Assembly (NCBI RefSeq): GCF_030929615.1
Contig: NZ_JAVFVU010000032.1
Span: 1 to 64,000 of the forward strand
Direction of reading: 5' to 3'
Origin: Dyadobacter sp. LHD-138
GTDB lineage: Bacteria > Bacteroidota > Bacteroidia > Cytophagales > Spirosomataceae
Length of the DNA: 64,000 bases
The translations under genes were made by a program, and so were the position numbers. The number at the start of each line of letters is the position of its first letter. Position 1 is the first letter of the stretch. Of the stretch, positions 54,046 to 62,718 are shown piece by piece. The notes beneath the pieces were generated by a model that saw only the letters and a list, made by a program, of their open reading frames with translations, searched no databases and was not told the DNA's origin.

Positions 54046-57000
54046 ATGAAGTCACTGATTCTGAATGTCGTTTTGTCGCTGCTAGTTTGGTCAGGTTTTT
54101 TCCTGATGCCTGCTTATAGTCAACCTTTAAAGCCCCGGTTTATTCCGCAAAAGGGCGATCACATCGTTCTCCTGGGAAACACGTTCGCAGACAGGATGCG
54201 CCATTATGGCTATTTTGAAACTTTACTCCAGAAAAATTTTCCCGATCAGGAATTGATGCTCAGAAACATGGGATGGAGTGCGGATGAAGTTGGCTTACAA
54301 CCTCGTCCGCTTAACTTTCCTGGCTTTGGAGAAAAGGTGTCGCCCGCTGTCAAGCCCAAAAAAGAAGTGACTTTTCAGGGATTTACGCACGAGGGGGAAC
54401 CGATTCATATGCCTGTTGCGCTCAATTTTAACGGTTTAAACCAGGATCTGTATGAACAAAAAGCGGATGTCATTTTGCTTTGTTTTGGCATGAATGAGGC
54501 ATTCAGAGGAGCGGCAGGATTGCCTCAGTTTGAGAAAGATCTGGAAGTTTTTATTAAAAATTTACAAGACAATCAATTCAACGGGCATTCGGCACCCAAG
54601 CTTATTCTGGTCTCTCCCATAGCACAGGAAAATCTTGGCCGTTACTATCCTGACCCGGCTAAACACAATAAAAATCTGGCATTGTATACCAAAAGCATGC
54701 AAAGGATGGCCGATGCGAAGGGTTTACTCTTTGTCGATTTGTTTACGCCGTCGCTAAGCCGAATGACTTTAAAGGAAAAATCAACCATTACCATTAATGG
54801 AATCCACTTAACGGATGAAGGTTACAGGCTTGCGGCAGCATGGATGGGGCAATCTTTGGGCTTTGGTAGAAAACCGGATTTCGACACTGAAAACAGTAAA
54901 AAATTACGGGAGGTTATCAAAATGAAAGATGATCATTTTTTTTACCGCTGGCGTGCCGTTAATGGTGAATACATTTACGGAAGAAGACGGGAACCTTTCG
55001 GAGTTATTGCCTATCCTCCGGAACTCAGAAAACTGAACCAGATGACGGTTTCTCTTGATTCCGTGATCTGGGCGCTGGGGAAAAGTAATGGGACCGAAAG
55101 TTTTAAAAAAGCAATCGAGATCACCGATCTGAGAGGGAAACCGGCTGATCCGGCCATGGTGCCAGCGATACCCATGACCGGTCGACAGGGAGAGGCGGCC
55201 AAAGCTGCCGCGGCCCATGCGCATCATCAGGAAAAGATCTGGCCTGCAACGACGGAAAAGTTCAAGCTGCCCGCTGGTTATGAGATCAATCTTTTTGCCT
55301 CTGAAAAAGATTTTCCAATTGAAAAACCCGTGGCTATGAATTTTGATGCACGGGGTCGGTTATGGGTGGCCACCATGCCTACGTATCCGCAATATTATCC
55401 GGGAATTCCGGTACATGATAAAATTGTCATTCTGGAAGATACGAATGGGGATGGAAAGGCCGATAAACATACAGTTTTCGCTGATGACCTTTACCTTCCG
55501 CTAGGCTTTGAATTCGGGAATGGTGGTGTTTATGTATCCCAGGAACCGGATATTCTGTTTCTTAAAGATACCGACGGGGACGATAAAGCCGATTTACGGG
55601 AAGTTATTCTCACAGGCTTTGGCTCGGAAGATAGTCACCATGCCACACATGCGTTTACTTTCGGACAGGACGGCGGACTGTATTTTAATGAAGGAACATT
55701 TTTGAATTCACAGGTTGAAACGCCTTATGGTCCGGTCCGCTCGTACAGCGGATCGACCTATCGTTTTGAACCCAGGACCGGGAAACTTTTTCATTATATC
55801 TCTTATCCTTACTACAATCCATGGGGAAGCGTGTTTGACCAATGGGGTATGCACCTGATCGGTGACGCTTCGGACGGATCCAATTATTTTGCGCCGCCGA
55901 TGACCGGGAAAGTAAATTATCCAAATAAGCATCCCCGCATTGAAATGTTTACCGAAACCCGGGTACGGCCGACAGCGGGTATTGAAATTGTTTCCAGCCG
56001 ACAGTTTCCGGATGCCGTGCAGGGCGATTTTTTAGTCAATAACAACATTGGTTTTCAGGGAACCAAACAGCACCGCATCATTCAGAAAGGTTCAGGTATT
56101 GGCAGTAAAGAAGTTGAACCAATCCTGCAATCATCCGACCCTAATTTCCGTCCGATCGATCTGGAATTCGGGCCTGACGGTGGTTTGTACATTGTCGATT
56201 GGTATAATCCGTTGATTTCACATGGGGAAAATCCTCCGCGGGATCCGGCAAGGGACAAATCCCACGGACGTGTCTGGAGAATTACTTACAAGGATAAACC
56301 ATTGCTTAAGCCGGTTGACGTTTCCAAGCAAAGTATCCCCCGGCTCCTTGACAACCTTAAAATATATGAGGACAGAATGCGCTATCGTTCACGTGCGCAA
56401 ATTCGTGAGCAAAAGCCTTCCGATGTTTTGCCGGTGCTGAAACAATGGGTGGCTGCGCTGGATAAAAATGATAAACAATTCGAGCATAATCTGCTGGAAG
56501 CGCTATGGCTTTATCAGGATTTCGATGTGGTTGAGGAAAATATTCTGAAAACTTTATTAAATGCGAAACAATGTCAGGCGCGTGTCGCCGCCACAAAGGT
56601 GCTGCTCAATTGGCGTGACCGCGTGCCGGGAGCATTGGCGTTGATGCGCTCGCGACTGAACGACGAATCTGCACGGGTGAGACTGGAAGCGATAGTGGCT
56701 TTGAGCTTTTTCGAGTCGCAGCAGGCAGCAGAGGCAGCCATGGACGTTTTCAAGTATCCGACAGATTATTACCTGGACTACGCCATCCGGGAAACATTCA
56801 CTTACCTGAAGCCGTTATGGCTCCCTGATTTTAAACAAAACAAAAACCTGACGGAGGCACAATTACGGGCACTTCCTTATTTGTCGGGTCTTGTAAGCGC
56901 TCAGGAACTTTCGGCGTTTCCGCAAACCACGGAAGTGCTGACGGTACTGATTGCCAGAAATGATTTTGACGTGAAAGAAAAAGAAGATGCCGTCATCAAA

Positions 57001-57984
57001 ATCGCAGCGGCACAGCATACCAGTGCGGCAAAGGTTTTGATAAATACCATCCGTCATCATGAATCTAAAAAAACGGGAAATGTACAAGACCGGGCTCAGG
57101 AAGAATTGATCCGGATGCTCTTAAACAGGGACCGTTCCGAATTGAAGGGCAACGTTGCAGAACTCAAAAATATGATTGAAATAGACAGCAGCCGGCGGTC
57201 GCATGCTATCGGGTATGCAGCGGTAATTACAGCCGAGCGCTCGGACGAGTCGGTATGGGATGCGGCACAGAAAAGTCAGGCCAATCAGGCCGATTATCTG
57301 CATGGCATCGCACTTTTAACCGACGGTGATCTGAAAGCATCCTTTTATGAGAAAGTAAAAAGCATGACCGCAAGCCTGCCCGACCAGGCTTATCCTTTGT
57401 TGCTTAAAATGAGCGGGAATAATGCAGCAAAAACCCAAACCGTTAAAGACTACTTAGCTTATTTAAATACGACCTCAGAAAATAATCAGGGATCTGAGAA
57501 ATTTGCGCAGGTGATTTTGAAAATCACGGCTATGGTACCGGAGCTCCCGGAGAAAGACAGACCTGAGATTTTGTCAATGCTGGAAAGTATGGGCACCATG
57601 GAAATCAAGCTTACTGCCATCGAAGCAAAAATGGCCTTTGACAAAACAAATATTACGGTTCCTGCGGGGAAATCCATCTCGCTTATTTTTGAAAACCCGG
57701 ACCTGATGCCGCATAATGTTTTGATCGTCAAGCCGGGTACAGCTCAGAAAGTCGGAGAAGCTGCCGATGCCATGGCGAGTCTTAAAGACGGATTCGAGCG
57801 GAATTTTATCCCTGATTCAAAGGACGTGCTTTTTGCCACACCACTGGTCAATTCGGGAAAAAGCTTTCGCCTCAATTTTAAGGCACCCGCGCAGCCTGGG
57901 GAATATCCGTTCATTTGCTCTTTCCCCGGACACTGGCGTGTGATGAAGGGAATACTTACGGTGACCGGTTCAAAAATTCCATAG
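54046..57984 (+). CDS. SGNH, PVC-type beta-propeller, HEAT-like and cupredoxin fusion protein
   Basis: A 1312-residue secreted protein; ATG at 54046 gives a good signal peptide (ending AYSQ) and is preferred over GTG at 54016. Residues about 30-275 are an SGNH/GDSL-like domain. The usual nucleophile block is replaced by LLGNTFADRMR, while the GMNEAF and NGIHLTDEG blocks remain, so hydrolase activity is doubtful. Residues about 400-750 form a PVC-type dehydrogenase propeller (LPAGYEINLFASEKDFPIE, LEDTNGDGKADKHTVF, FRPIDLEFGPDGGLYIVDWY). HEAT-like repeats follow to about 1180. The C-terminus is a type-1 copper cupredoxin with His1223, Cys1291, His1296 and Met1300. No CxxCH heme site exists. By analogy it oxidises an imported compound and passes electrons through copper. 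Confidence 0.87.
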   Translation: MKSLILNVVLSLLVWSGFFLMPAYSQPLKPRFIPQKGDHIVLLGNTFADRMRHYGYFETLLQKNFPDQELMLRNMGWSADEVGLQPRPLNFPGFGEKVSPAVKPKKEVTFQGFTHEGEPIHMPVALNFNGLNQDLYEQKADVILLCFGMNEAFRGAAGLPQFEKDLEVFIKNLQDNQFNGHSAPKLILVSPIAQENLGRYYPDPAKHNKNLALYTKSMQRMADAKGLLFVDLFTPSLSRMTLKEKSTITINGIHLTDEGYRLAAAWMGQSLGFGRKPDFDTENSKKLREVIKMKDDHFFYRWRAVNGEYIYGRRREPFGVIAYPPELRKLNQMTVSLDSVIWALGKSNGTESFKKAIEITDLRGKPADPAMVPAIPMTGRQGEAAKAAAAHAHHQEKIWPATTEKFKLPAGYEINLFASEKDFPIEKPVAMNFDARGRLWVATMPTYPQYYPGIPVHDKIVILEDTNGDGKADKHTVFADDLYLPLGFEFGNGGVYVSQEPDILFLKDTDGDDKADLREVILTGFGSEDSHHATHAFTFGQDGGLYFNEGTFLNSQVETPYGPVRSYSGSTYRFEPRTGKLFHYISYPYYNPWGSVFDQWGMHLIGDASDGSNYFAPPMTGKVNYPNKHPRIEMFTETRVRPTAGIEIVSSRQFPDAVQGDFLVNNNIGFQGTKQHRIIQKGSGIGSKEVEPILQSSDPNFRPIDLEFGPDGGLYIVDWYNPLISHGENPPRDPARDKSHGRVWRITYKDKPLLKPVDVSKQSIPRLLDNLKIYEDRMRYRSRAQIREQKPSDVLPVLKQWVAALDKNDKQFEHNLLEALWLYQDFDVVEENILKTLLNAKQCQARVAATKVLLNWRDRVPGALALMRSRLNDESARVRLEAIVALSFFESQQAAEAAMDVFKYPTDYYLDYAIRETFTYLKPLWLPDFKQNKNLTEAQLRALPYLSGLVSAQELSAFPQTTEVLTVLIARNDFDVKEKEDAVIKIAAAQHTSAAKVLINTIRHHESKKTGNVQDRAQEELIRMLLNRDRSELKGNVAELKNMIEIDSSRRSHAIGYAAVITAERSDESVWDAAQKSQANQADYLHGIALLTDGDLKASFYEKVKSMTASLPDQAYPLLLKMSGNNAAKTQTVKDYLAYLNTTSENNQGSEKFAQVILKITAMVPELPEKDRPEILSMLESMGTMEIKLTAIEAKMAFDKTNITVPAGKSISLIFENPDLMPHNVLIVKPGTAQKVGEAADAMASLKDGFERNFIPDSKDVLFATPLVNSGKSFRLNFKAPAQPGEYPFICSFPGHWRVMKGILTVTGSKIP

Positions 57985-58024
57985 CGTAACAGGTTAATAA
58001 ACAGGTATTTATTTTAAATCAAAA

Positions 58025-58061
58025 AGCAAAGCAGACTTCTCATTTGGGAGTCTGCTTTGCT
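58025..58061 (+). terminator. Terminator after the cupredoxin-fusion gene
   Basis: A perfect 13-base stem: 58025-58037 pairs with 58049-58061 around an 11-base loop, 40 bases after the stop codon. It is preceded by an A-run, so it would also work on the opposite strand. It separates the second SusCD cassette from the copper genes. Confidence 0.7.
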
Positions 58062-58167
58062 GTATAAAGCATGTCCGGAAAAGCCTTAATGCGATGCTGA
58101 GGCTTTTAAAACGGATAAATCCATAACTATGTAAATTATTCCTATAATTGTGTAAAAAAAGTCGTCG

Positions 58168-58184
58168 AAAGATCTCAGATCTTT
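58168..58184. promoter_or_regulatory. Palindromic candidate operator before the copper genes
   Basis: AAAGATC-TCA-GATCTTT is a perfect 7-base inverted repeat with a 3-base centre. The right arm belongs to GATCTTTG (58178-58185), close to a TAnnTTTG -7 box, and it ends 24 bases before the ATG at 58209. This is a typical place for a repressor or metal-sensor site; the regulator is not in the window. Confidence 0.4.
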
Positions 58185-58208
58185 GTACGATCAAAATGAT
58201 GTTTCTTT

Positions 58209-58583
58209 ATGAGAAGAAGTGTTTTCATGTTGTTAATTCTAACCTGCCAGCTTGTTTGGGCAGGGGATGTCTACGCATGTGGAATTAAACATTGTGCCTC
58301 TTCTCAGAAGGAAATGAAACATATTTCGAAAAAAGGGGTGTGTTGCGACCGCCAAAATCGGCGGGTGCCGGGAAATAAAAAGAAAATCTGTGGTCATCAT
58401 TGTGACGGACCGGGTTGTAGTTGCACGCACTCCATTCCGGTATTGGCGCTAAAAGTGCTTCCGACCTGTTTACTGCTAAAACCTGTTTTTGAAATTTTCC
58501 CGAACAACCCCTGGTTCTTCAAAGAAACGACCCCAACACCCGTGTATCTTTCTCTTTGGATGCCTCCCAATATAAGCCGTTAA
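58209..58583 (+). CDS. Cys/His-rich secreted protein, probable metal binder
   Basis: A 124-residue protein with a signal peptide (MRRSVFMLLILTCQLVWA, cleavage near residue 18). The next 55 residues hold nine cysteines and six histidines (Cys24, His28, Cys29, His38, Cys45, Cys46, Cys61, His63, His64, Cys65, Cys70, Cys72, His74 among them), including the cluster CGHHCDGPGCSCTH. The C-terminal 50 residues are hydrophobic and Pro-rich. I do not recognise a named family. Position 70 bases before an HMA-DUF3347 protein and upstream of a multicopper oxidase suggests copper binding in the periplasm. A frame of this composition is unlikely to be spurious. Confidence 0.72.
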   Translation: MRRSVFMLLILTCQLVWAGDVYACGIKHCASSQKEMKHISKKGVCCDRQNRRVPGNKKKICGHHCDGPGCSCTHSIPVLALKVLPTCLLLKPVFEIFPNNPWFFKETTPTPVYLSLWMPPNISR

Positions 58584-58653
58584 GTGCCTGATAGCCACAG
58601 GTACGCCCTTACTTTTTTAGGAAAAACAATACGAACAGCTTAAATTTTATCCG

Positions 58654-59511
58654 ATGAAATCAATTAAAATATTGATGGCAATTACCTTATTGCTGTCTCC
58701 TTTTCTGTCGCAGGCGGAAATAAAGAATGTAACTACTGTAAATGTAAAAATATCAGGGTCCTGTAATATCTGTGAAGAGGGGATCGAAGCAGCTGCATTT
58801 CAAAAGAATATTTCCCAGGCAAATTGGGATGATAAAACCCAAATCGCCTCTGTATCCTATGATAGCAAAAGAACTTCCCTGGATGCAATCCTAAAAAAAG
58901 TTGCACTGGCGGGTTTTGACAATGAAAGTTATCTGGCACCGGATGATGCCTATGCAAAACTGGCCGGATGCTGCCGGTATAAGCGCACGGATAAGGATGC
59001 GTCAGTGGTACAGAAACCAGCGCATGGACATCAGCATGGAACGGATATGACGGGTAATAGCAAGGCTGAAACGGAAAGTTCGGATCCTTTGAAACCGCTT
59101 CTGGATGCTTATTATTCCATAAAAGATGCATTGGTAAATTCAGATGGAAACGCGGCTGCTGCCAGCGCAGCGCATTTGGTTAAGGCAATCAAGGCCGTGC
59201 AAATGACGGCGCTTGGAAATGAGCAGCACATGGTTTGGATGAAGGTGATGAAAGACCTGGATTTTGATGCAGACCACATTTCGGAAACCAAGGATGTCGG
59301 TCATCAAAGAGATCATTTTTCTTCACTTTCCGAGAATATGTATAAGCTGATCAAAGCTGGAAAGCCGTCTCAGGCCGTTTACTATCAGCATTGTCCCATG
59401 GCCAAAGAAGGAATAGGTGCCAACTGGCTGAGCCAGGTGGCGGCGATAAAAAATCCATACTACGGTGCCCAAATGTTAAATTGTGGCAAAACAACAGAAA
59501 TGATCAAATAG
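58654..59511 (+). CDS. HMA-like plus DUF3347 periplasmic copper protein
   Basis: A 285-residue exported protein (signal peptide about residues 1-21). Residues 25-100 look like a heavy-metal-associated domain with the metal site CNIC (Cys37, Cys40) and the usual beta-alpha-beta spacing. A His-rich linker (HGHQHGTDM) leads to a DUF3347 domain (about residues 145-285; LLDAYYSIKDALVNSD, YYQHCPMA with His246 and Cys247, NPYYGAQMLNCG). DUF3347 is also found attached to CusB-type efflux proteins, where the CPMA and final Cys motifs are linked to copper. A periplasmic copper chaperone role is likely. A hairpin terminator lies 8 bases after the stop. Confidence 0.85.
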   Translation: MKSIKILMAITLLLSPFLSQAEIKNVTTVNVKISGSCNICEEGIEAAAFQKNISQANWDDKTQIASVSYDSKRTSLDAILKKVALAGFDNESYLAPDDAYAKLAGCCRYKRTDKDASVVQKPAHGHQHGTDMTGNSKAETESSDPLKPLLDAYYSIKDALVNSDGNAAAASAAHLVKAIKAVQMTALGNEQHMVWMKVMKDLDFDADHISETKDVGHQRDHFSSLSENMYKLIKAGKPSQAVYYQHCPMAKEGIGANWLSQVAAIKNPYYGAQMLNCGKTTEMIK

Positions 59512-59518
59512 GAAAACG

Positions 59519-59560
59519 GCTGTCCTGAAATCTCCTGGTTACTTTGAGATGCAGGACAGC
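59519..59560 (+). terminator. Terminator between the HMA-DUF3347 and oxidase genes
   Basis: GCTGTCCTG (59519-59527) pairs perfectly with CAGGACAGC (59552-59560); inner bases ATCTC and GAGAT extend the stem, and TTTCTCC follows. Because an ATG at 59549 lies inside this hairpin, the next gene is taken to start at 59591. Confidence 0.62.
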
Positions 59561-59590
59561 TTTCTCCTGATTACATTAATAAAGCATTTT

Positions 59591-61900
59591 ATGGATTTTT
59601 GTAAAATTCCTGGCATAAGGGCTGTATACCCCGTTTTGATTCTTCTTTTTATTGCGCAGACAGGGTTTGGACAAAAAATTGTTCGGTATGATCTGTACGT
59701 CAAAGATACGATTGTGAATTTTACTGGTACAGACAAAAGGGCTATTGCGGTAAACGGCCAGATCCCCATGCCGACACTTACGTTTACGGAAGGGGATACG
59801 GCGGAGATTTACGTACACAATCAGCTGAATGAAGAAACTTCCCTGCACTGGCATGGACTGTTTTTACCCAACAAGTATGACGGCGTTCCCAATTTAACCC
59901 AGATGCCGATCAAGCCGCATACCACCCATTTGTACCGGTTCGCGATTATTCAAAACGGAACGCATTGGTATCATAGTCACACCGGATTACAGGAGCAGAT
60001 CGGTATGTATGGATCGATGATTCTGAACAAGAAAAAGGAGCCGGATATTCCCACAGTCCCCATTGTGTTAAGCGAATGGACGGATATGAACCCCGGAAAT
60101 GTGCACCGGTTACTGCACAATGCCAGTGACTGGTTTGCCATCAAAAAGGGGACTACCCAAAGTTATTCGGAAGCAATCAAACAAGGTTATTTTAAAACCA
60201 AATTAGCCAATGAATGGAAGCGGATGACGGCTATGGACGTGAGCGATGTGTATTACGATAAATTTTTAATCAATGGGAAAAACGAAAGCCAACTTTCACA
60301 GTTTAAGCCGGGCGATAAGGTCCGTTTGAGGATTTCAAACGGAGGCGCGTCTACTTATTTCTGGCTCAAGTATGCCGGAGGGAAAATGACCGTGGTGGCA
60401 AACGATGGGAACGATGTGGAGCCGGTAGAAGTCGACCGGTTACTCATAGCCGTTTCGGAAACTTATGATGTGATCGTTACCATCCCGGCTGTTATTCCCG
60501 GAGCGCCGTCCGTTGCCTATGAATTCCTCGTTACCGCAGAAGACCGGACAAAATCCGCTTCATTGTACCTGGGCGAAGGGGTAAAACAACTGGCCTCACC
60601 GCTTCCGAAACTGAAATATTTTGAGGGGATGAAAATGATGAACGGCATGATGAAAATGGACGGTAACCTGGATGATATGGGCATGAAAATGAGCCTGAAT
60701 CAGATGGACATGAATGTGGTGATGTATCCGGAAATCACTGGCCCGGCGCAGGGAAAGAAAATAAAGCAAACCGGCAAAAAGGTTGAAGCGGCCGGGACGG
60801 ATGGGATGAAAATGGCGCATGGTAAACAGGATGGTGAAAGTAGTCATGCGGGTCATAATATGTACAATAGCAATGCTTTGTCTTCGATTGTGACACTGAA
60901 CTATGCGATGCTCAAATCACCGGATAATACCTCGCTTCCGAAAGATGCACCGGTCAAGGAACTCCGTTTTGTTTTGACAGGAAACATGAACCGGTATGTC
61001 TGGAGTATGGACAATAAAGTGGTTTCTGAAACCGATAAGATCCTGATTAAAAAAGGTGAAATTGTGCGCATGGTGCTCTACAACAATTCTATGATGCGGC
61101 ATCCGATGCACCTGCACGGACACGATTTTCGCGTGCTGAACGGACAAGGTGAAAACGCTCCCCTGAAAAATGTCATTGACATTATGCCTATGGAAACGGA
61201 CACATTGGAATTTGCCGCAACCGAAAGCGGGGACTGGTTTTTTCATTGCCATATTCTTTATCACATGATGAGTGGCATGGGCAGGGTCTTTTCCTATGAA
61301 AATTCTCCGGCGAACCCAGAAATTCCCAATCCGCGATTAGCCCAGCGAAAACTGTTTGCGGATGACCGGGAATTTCATCTGATGGCTGAAAACGATTTTG
61401 CCACCAACGGAAACGACGGTCAGGCTATGCTGCAAAATACAAGATGGAGCATCGGTACCGAGTGGCGCCTTGGCTACAACGATCACCATGGATACGAAAC
61501 AGAAACACACATCGGACGCTATTTTGGAAAAATGCAGTGGCTTATGCCTTTCATAGGATTTGACTGGAGGTATAGAAAAATGGGCATGGACGAAGTGGAA
61601 ACAAATCTTTTTGGGCAGAAAAGTACAAAAGACAAACGGTCTGTGTTCAGTGCCGGTGTCAGTTATACACTGCCTATGCTTTTGGTGGGACAAGCGGAAG
61701 TTTTCACAGACGGAAACGTACGGTTTCAGTTGGAGCGGATGGATATACCTGTTTCCAAACGCCTCCGGATGGGCCTGATGGTCAATACAGACAAGGAGTA
61801 TATGGCGGCACTGCGGTATATTTTTACCAGGAACGCGGGTATTACTGCACATTATGACAGCGATATGGGATTCGGGATTGGGCTCACACTGAATTACTGA
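59591..61900 (+). CDS. CopA-type multicopper oxidase with CopB-like C-terminal domain
   Basis: A 769-residue exported protein; ATG at 59591 gives a signal peptide ending GFGQ. All four copper-binding blocks of a laccase-type oxidase are present: HWH (86-88), HWYHSH (125-130), HPMHLHGH (504-511) and HCHILYHMMSGM (552-563, type-1 copper with axial Met563). Between them, about residues 340-430, lies a Met/His-rich stretch (GMKMMNGMMKMDG, DMGMKMSLNQMDMN). After residue 570 about 200 further residues alternate as beta strands (WSIGTEWRLGYNDHHGYETE, final GFGIGLTLNY), resembling outer-membrane CopB. It probably oxidises Cu(I) and gives copper tolerance; the barrel would anchor it at the outer membrane. 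Confidence 0.9.
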   Translation: MDFCKIPGIRAVYPVLILLFIAQTGFGQKIVRYDLYVKDTIVNFTGTDKRAIAVNGQIPMPTLTFTEGDTAEIYVHNQLNEETSLHWHGLFLPNKYDGVPNLTQMPIKPHTTHLYRFAIIQNGTHWYHSHTGLQEQIGMYGSMILNKKKEPDIPTVPIVLSEWTDMNPGNVHRLLHNASDWFAIKKGTTQSYSEAIKQGYFKTKLANEWKRMTAMDVSDVYYDKFLINGKNESQLSQFKPGDKVRLRISNGGASTYFWLKYAGGKMTVVANDGNDVEPVEVDRLLIAVSETYDVIVTIPAVIPGAPSVAYEFLVTAEDRTKSASLYLGEGVKQLASPLPKLKYFEGMKMMNGMMKMDGNLDDMGMKMSLNQMDMNVVMYPEITGPAQGKKIKQTGKKVEAAGTDGMKMAHGKQDGESSHAGHNMYNSNALSSIVTLNYAMLKSPDNTSLPKDAPVKELRFVLTGNMNRYVWSMDNKVVSETDKILIKKGEIVRMVLYNNSMMRHPMHLHGHDFRVLNGQGENAPLKNVIDIMPMETDTLEFAATESGDWFFHCHILYHMMSGMGRVFSYENSPANPEIPNPRLAQRKLFADDREFHLMAENDFATNGNDGQAMLQNTRWSIGTEWRLGYNDHHGYETETHIGRYFGKMQWLMPFIGFDWRYRKMGMDEVETNLFGQKSTKDKRSVFSAGVSYTLPMLLVGQAEVFTDGNVRFQLERMDIPVSKRLRMGLMVNTDKEYMAALRYIFTRNAGITAHYDSDMGFGIGLTLNY

Positions 61901-61939
61901 CCAAAGTATAGCCCGAATAAAGTTAAGTGAAGGAAACAG

Positions 61940-61970
61940 GCTACCCGTTTGCGTTTGCAAACTGGGTAGC
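61940..61970 (+). terminator. Terminator after the multicopper oxidase
   Basis: GCTACCCGTTTGC (61940-61952) pairs with GCAAACTGGGTAGC (61957-61970) with a single bulged T and a 4-base loop, 40 bases after the stop. A short T-containing stretch follows. Confidence 0.65.
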
Positions 61971-62129
61971 GCTCCGTTTCAACCCTGATTTTGTCCGTCT
62001 CGGCTACGAACTGCCATGCTTTTTTCTTGTCGTAACTGAATTTTGATCCATGAATTACAGCATCTGATTCACCAACGTGAAAATTTGCCGGATCATAAAA
62101 CAGTATTTCAATTTTAACCAATCATAACA

Positions 62130-62513
62130 ATGAAAAAAGCAAGTATTATTCTGGCCGTTTTATTCCTGGGAATCTTCTGCAAAAGTTTTGCCCAAACGGT
62201 GCCACCGACGGATTTTTTTGCCGGAAAATGGGAAATTAATCTTACGGGAACGCCCAATGGTGACGTGAAATTTTTAACCACGCTTACACGGAAAGACGGT
62301 AAGCTGTCCGGAGAGTTGGCGAATGCATCGGATGCGACGCAGGCAAAGCGGCCGATTTCAAAGGTTGACGAAAGTGCGGACAAAATTATTATCTATTTTG
62401 AATCGTCTCAGGGCGGTGAAATAGCATTGGAACTGGCCAAAATAGATAATGATAATCTAAAAGGTATCTTGATGGACAGTTTTGACGCATCGGCTAAGCG
62501 ACTGAAAGACTAG
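62130..62513 (+). CDS. Small secreted beta-rich protein
   Basis: A 127-residue protein with a clear signal peptide (MKKASIILAVLFLGIFCKSFAQ). The mature part (FFAGKWEINLTGTPNGDVKF, LTRKDGKLSGELAN, KIIIYFESSQGGEIALELAK, NLKGILMDSFDASAKR) reads as a small beta-barrel like the lipocalin-style proteins common in Bacteroidota. No catalytic motif is seen. It is a single-gene unit between two hairpin terminators (61940-61970 and 62534-62568). Function unknown. Confidence 0.85.
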   Translation: MKKASIILAVLFLGIFCKSFAQTVPPTDFFAGKWEINLTGTPNGDVKFLTTLTRKDGKLSGELANASDATQAKRPISKVDESADKIIIYFESSQGGEIALELAKIDNDNLKGILMDSFDASAKRLKD

Positions 62514-62533
62514 GGGGCAAACGATATAAAATG

Positions 62534-62568
62534 CAATGCGTACCCGGACCAGATTCGGGTACGCATTG
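62534..62568 (+). terminator. Strong Rho-independent terminator
   Basis: A perfect 13-base stem, CAATGCGTACCCG (62534-62546) with CGGGTACGCATTG (62556-62568), and a 9-base loop. It is followed at once by TTTTTTATTTTT. It ends the small secreted-protein gene 21 bases after its stop. Confidence 0.9.
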
Positions 62569-62666
62569 TTTTTTATTTTTAATCAGGATAGTGGCAAAAG
62601 ACAGACCGGTTGTCACTCCTTTAAAAGTGTGTCAAATAATTTCGAGTAAATTCCCCGAATGCGTTT

Positions 62667-62674
62667 TAACTTTG
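62667..62674 (+). promoter_or_regulatory. Candidate -7 element for the STN/repeat gene
   Basis: TAACTTTG, an exact TAnnTTTG match, lies 45 bases before the ATG at 62719 and beyond the preceding terminator. No TTG is found at the normal upstream spacing. Confidence 0.3.
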
Positions 62675-62718
62675 ATCCGGAATTTTAAATATCTGGTTTA
62701 TTTGTATCGATTTTTAAC

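Noticed and set aside
54046..54870. Active GDSL esterase at the N-terminus of the cupredoxin fusion
   Set aside because: The fold blocks are present but the GDS nucleophile block reads GNT, so an active hydrolase is not claimed.
59549..59590. Upstream ATG at 59549 extending the multicopper oxidase by 14 residues
   Set aside because: It lies inside a perfect terminator hairpin (59519-59560) and would put extra residues before an otherwise normal signal peptide; ATG at 59591 fits better.
61337..61960. 207-codon minus-strand frame
   Set aside because: Antisense to the barrel domain of the multicopper oxidase and crosses its terminator; shadow frame.
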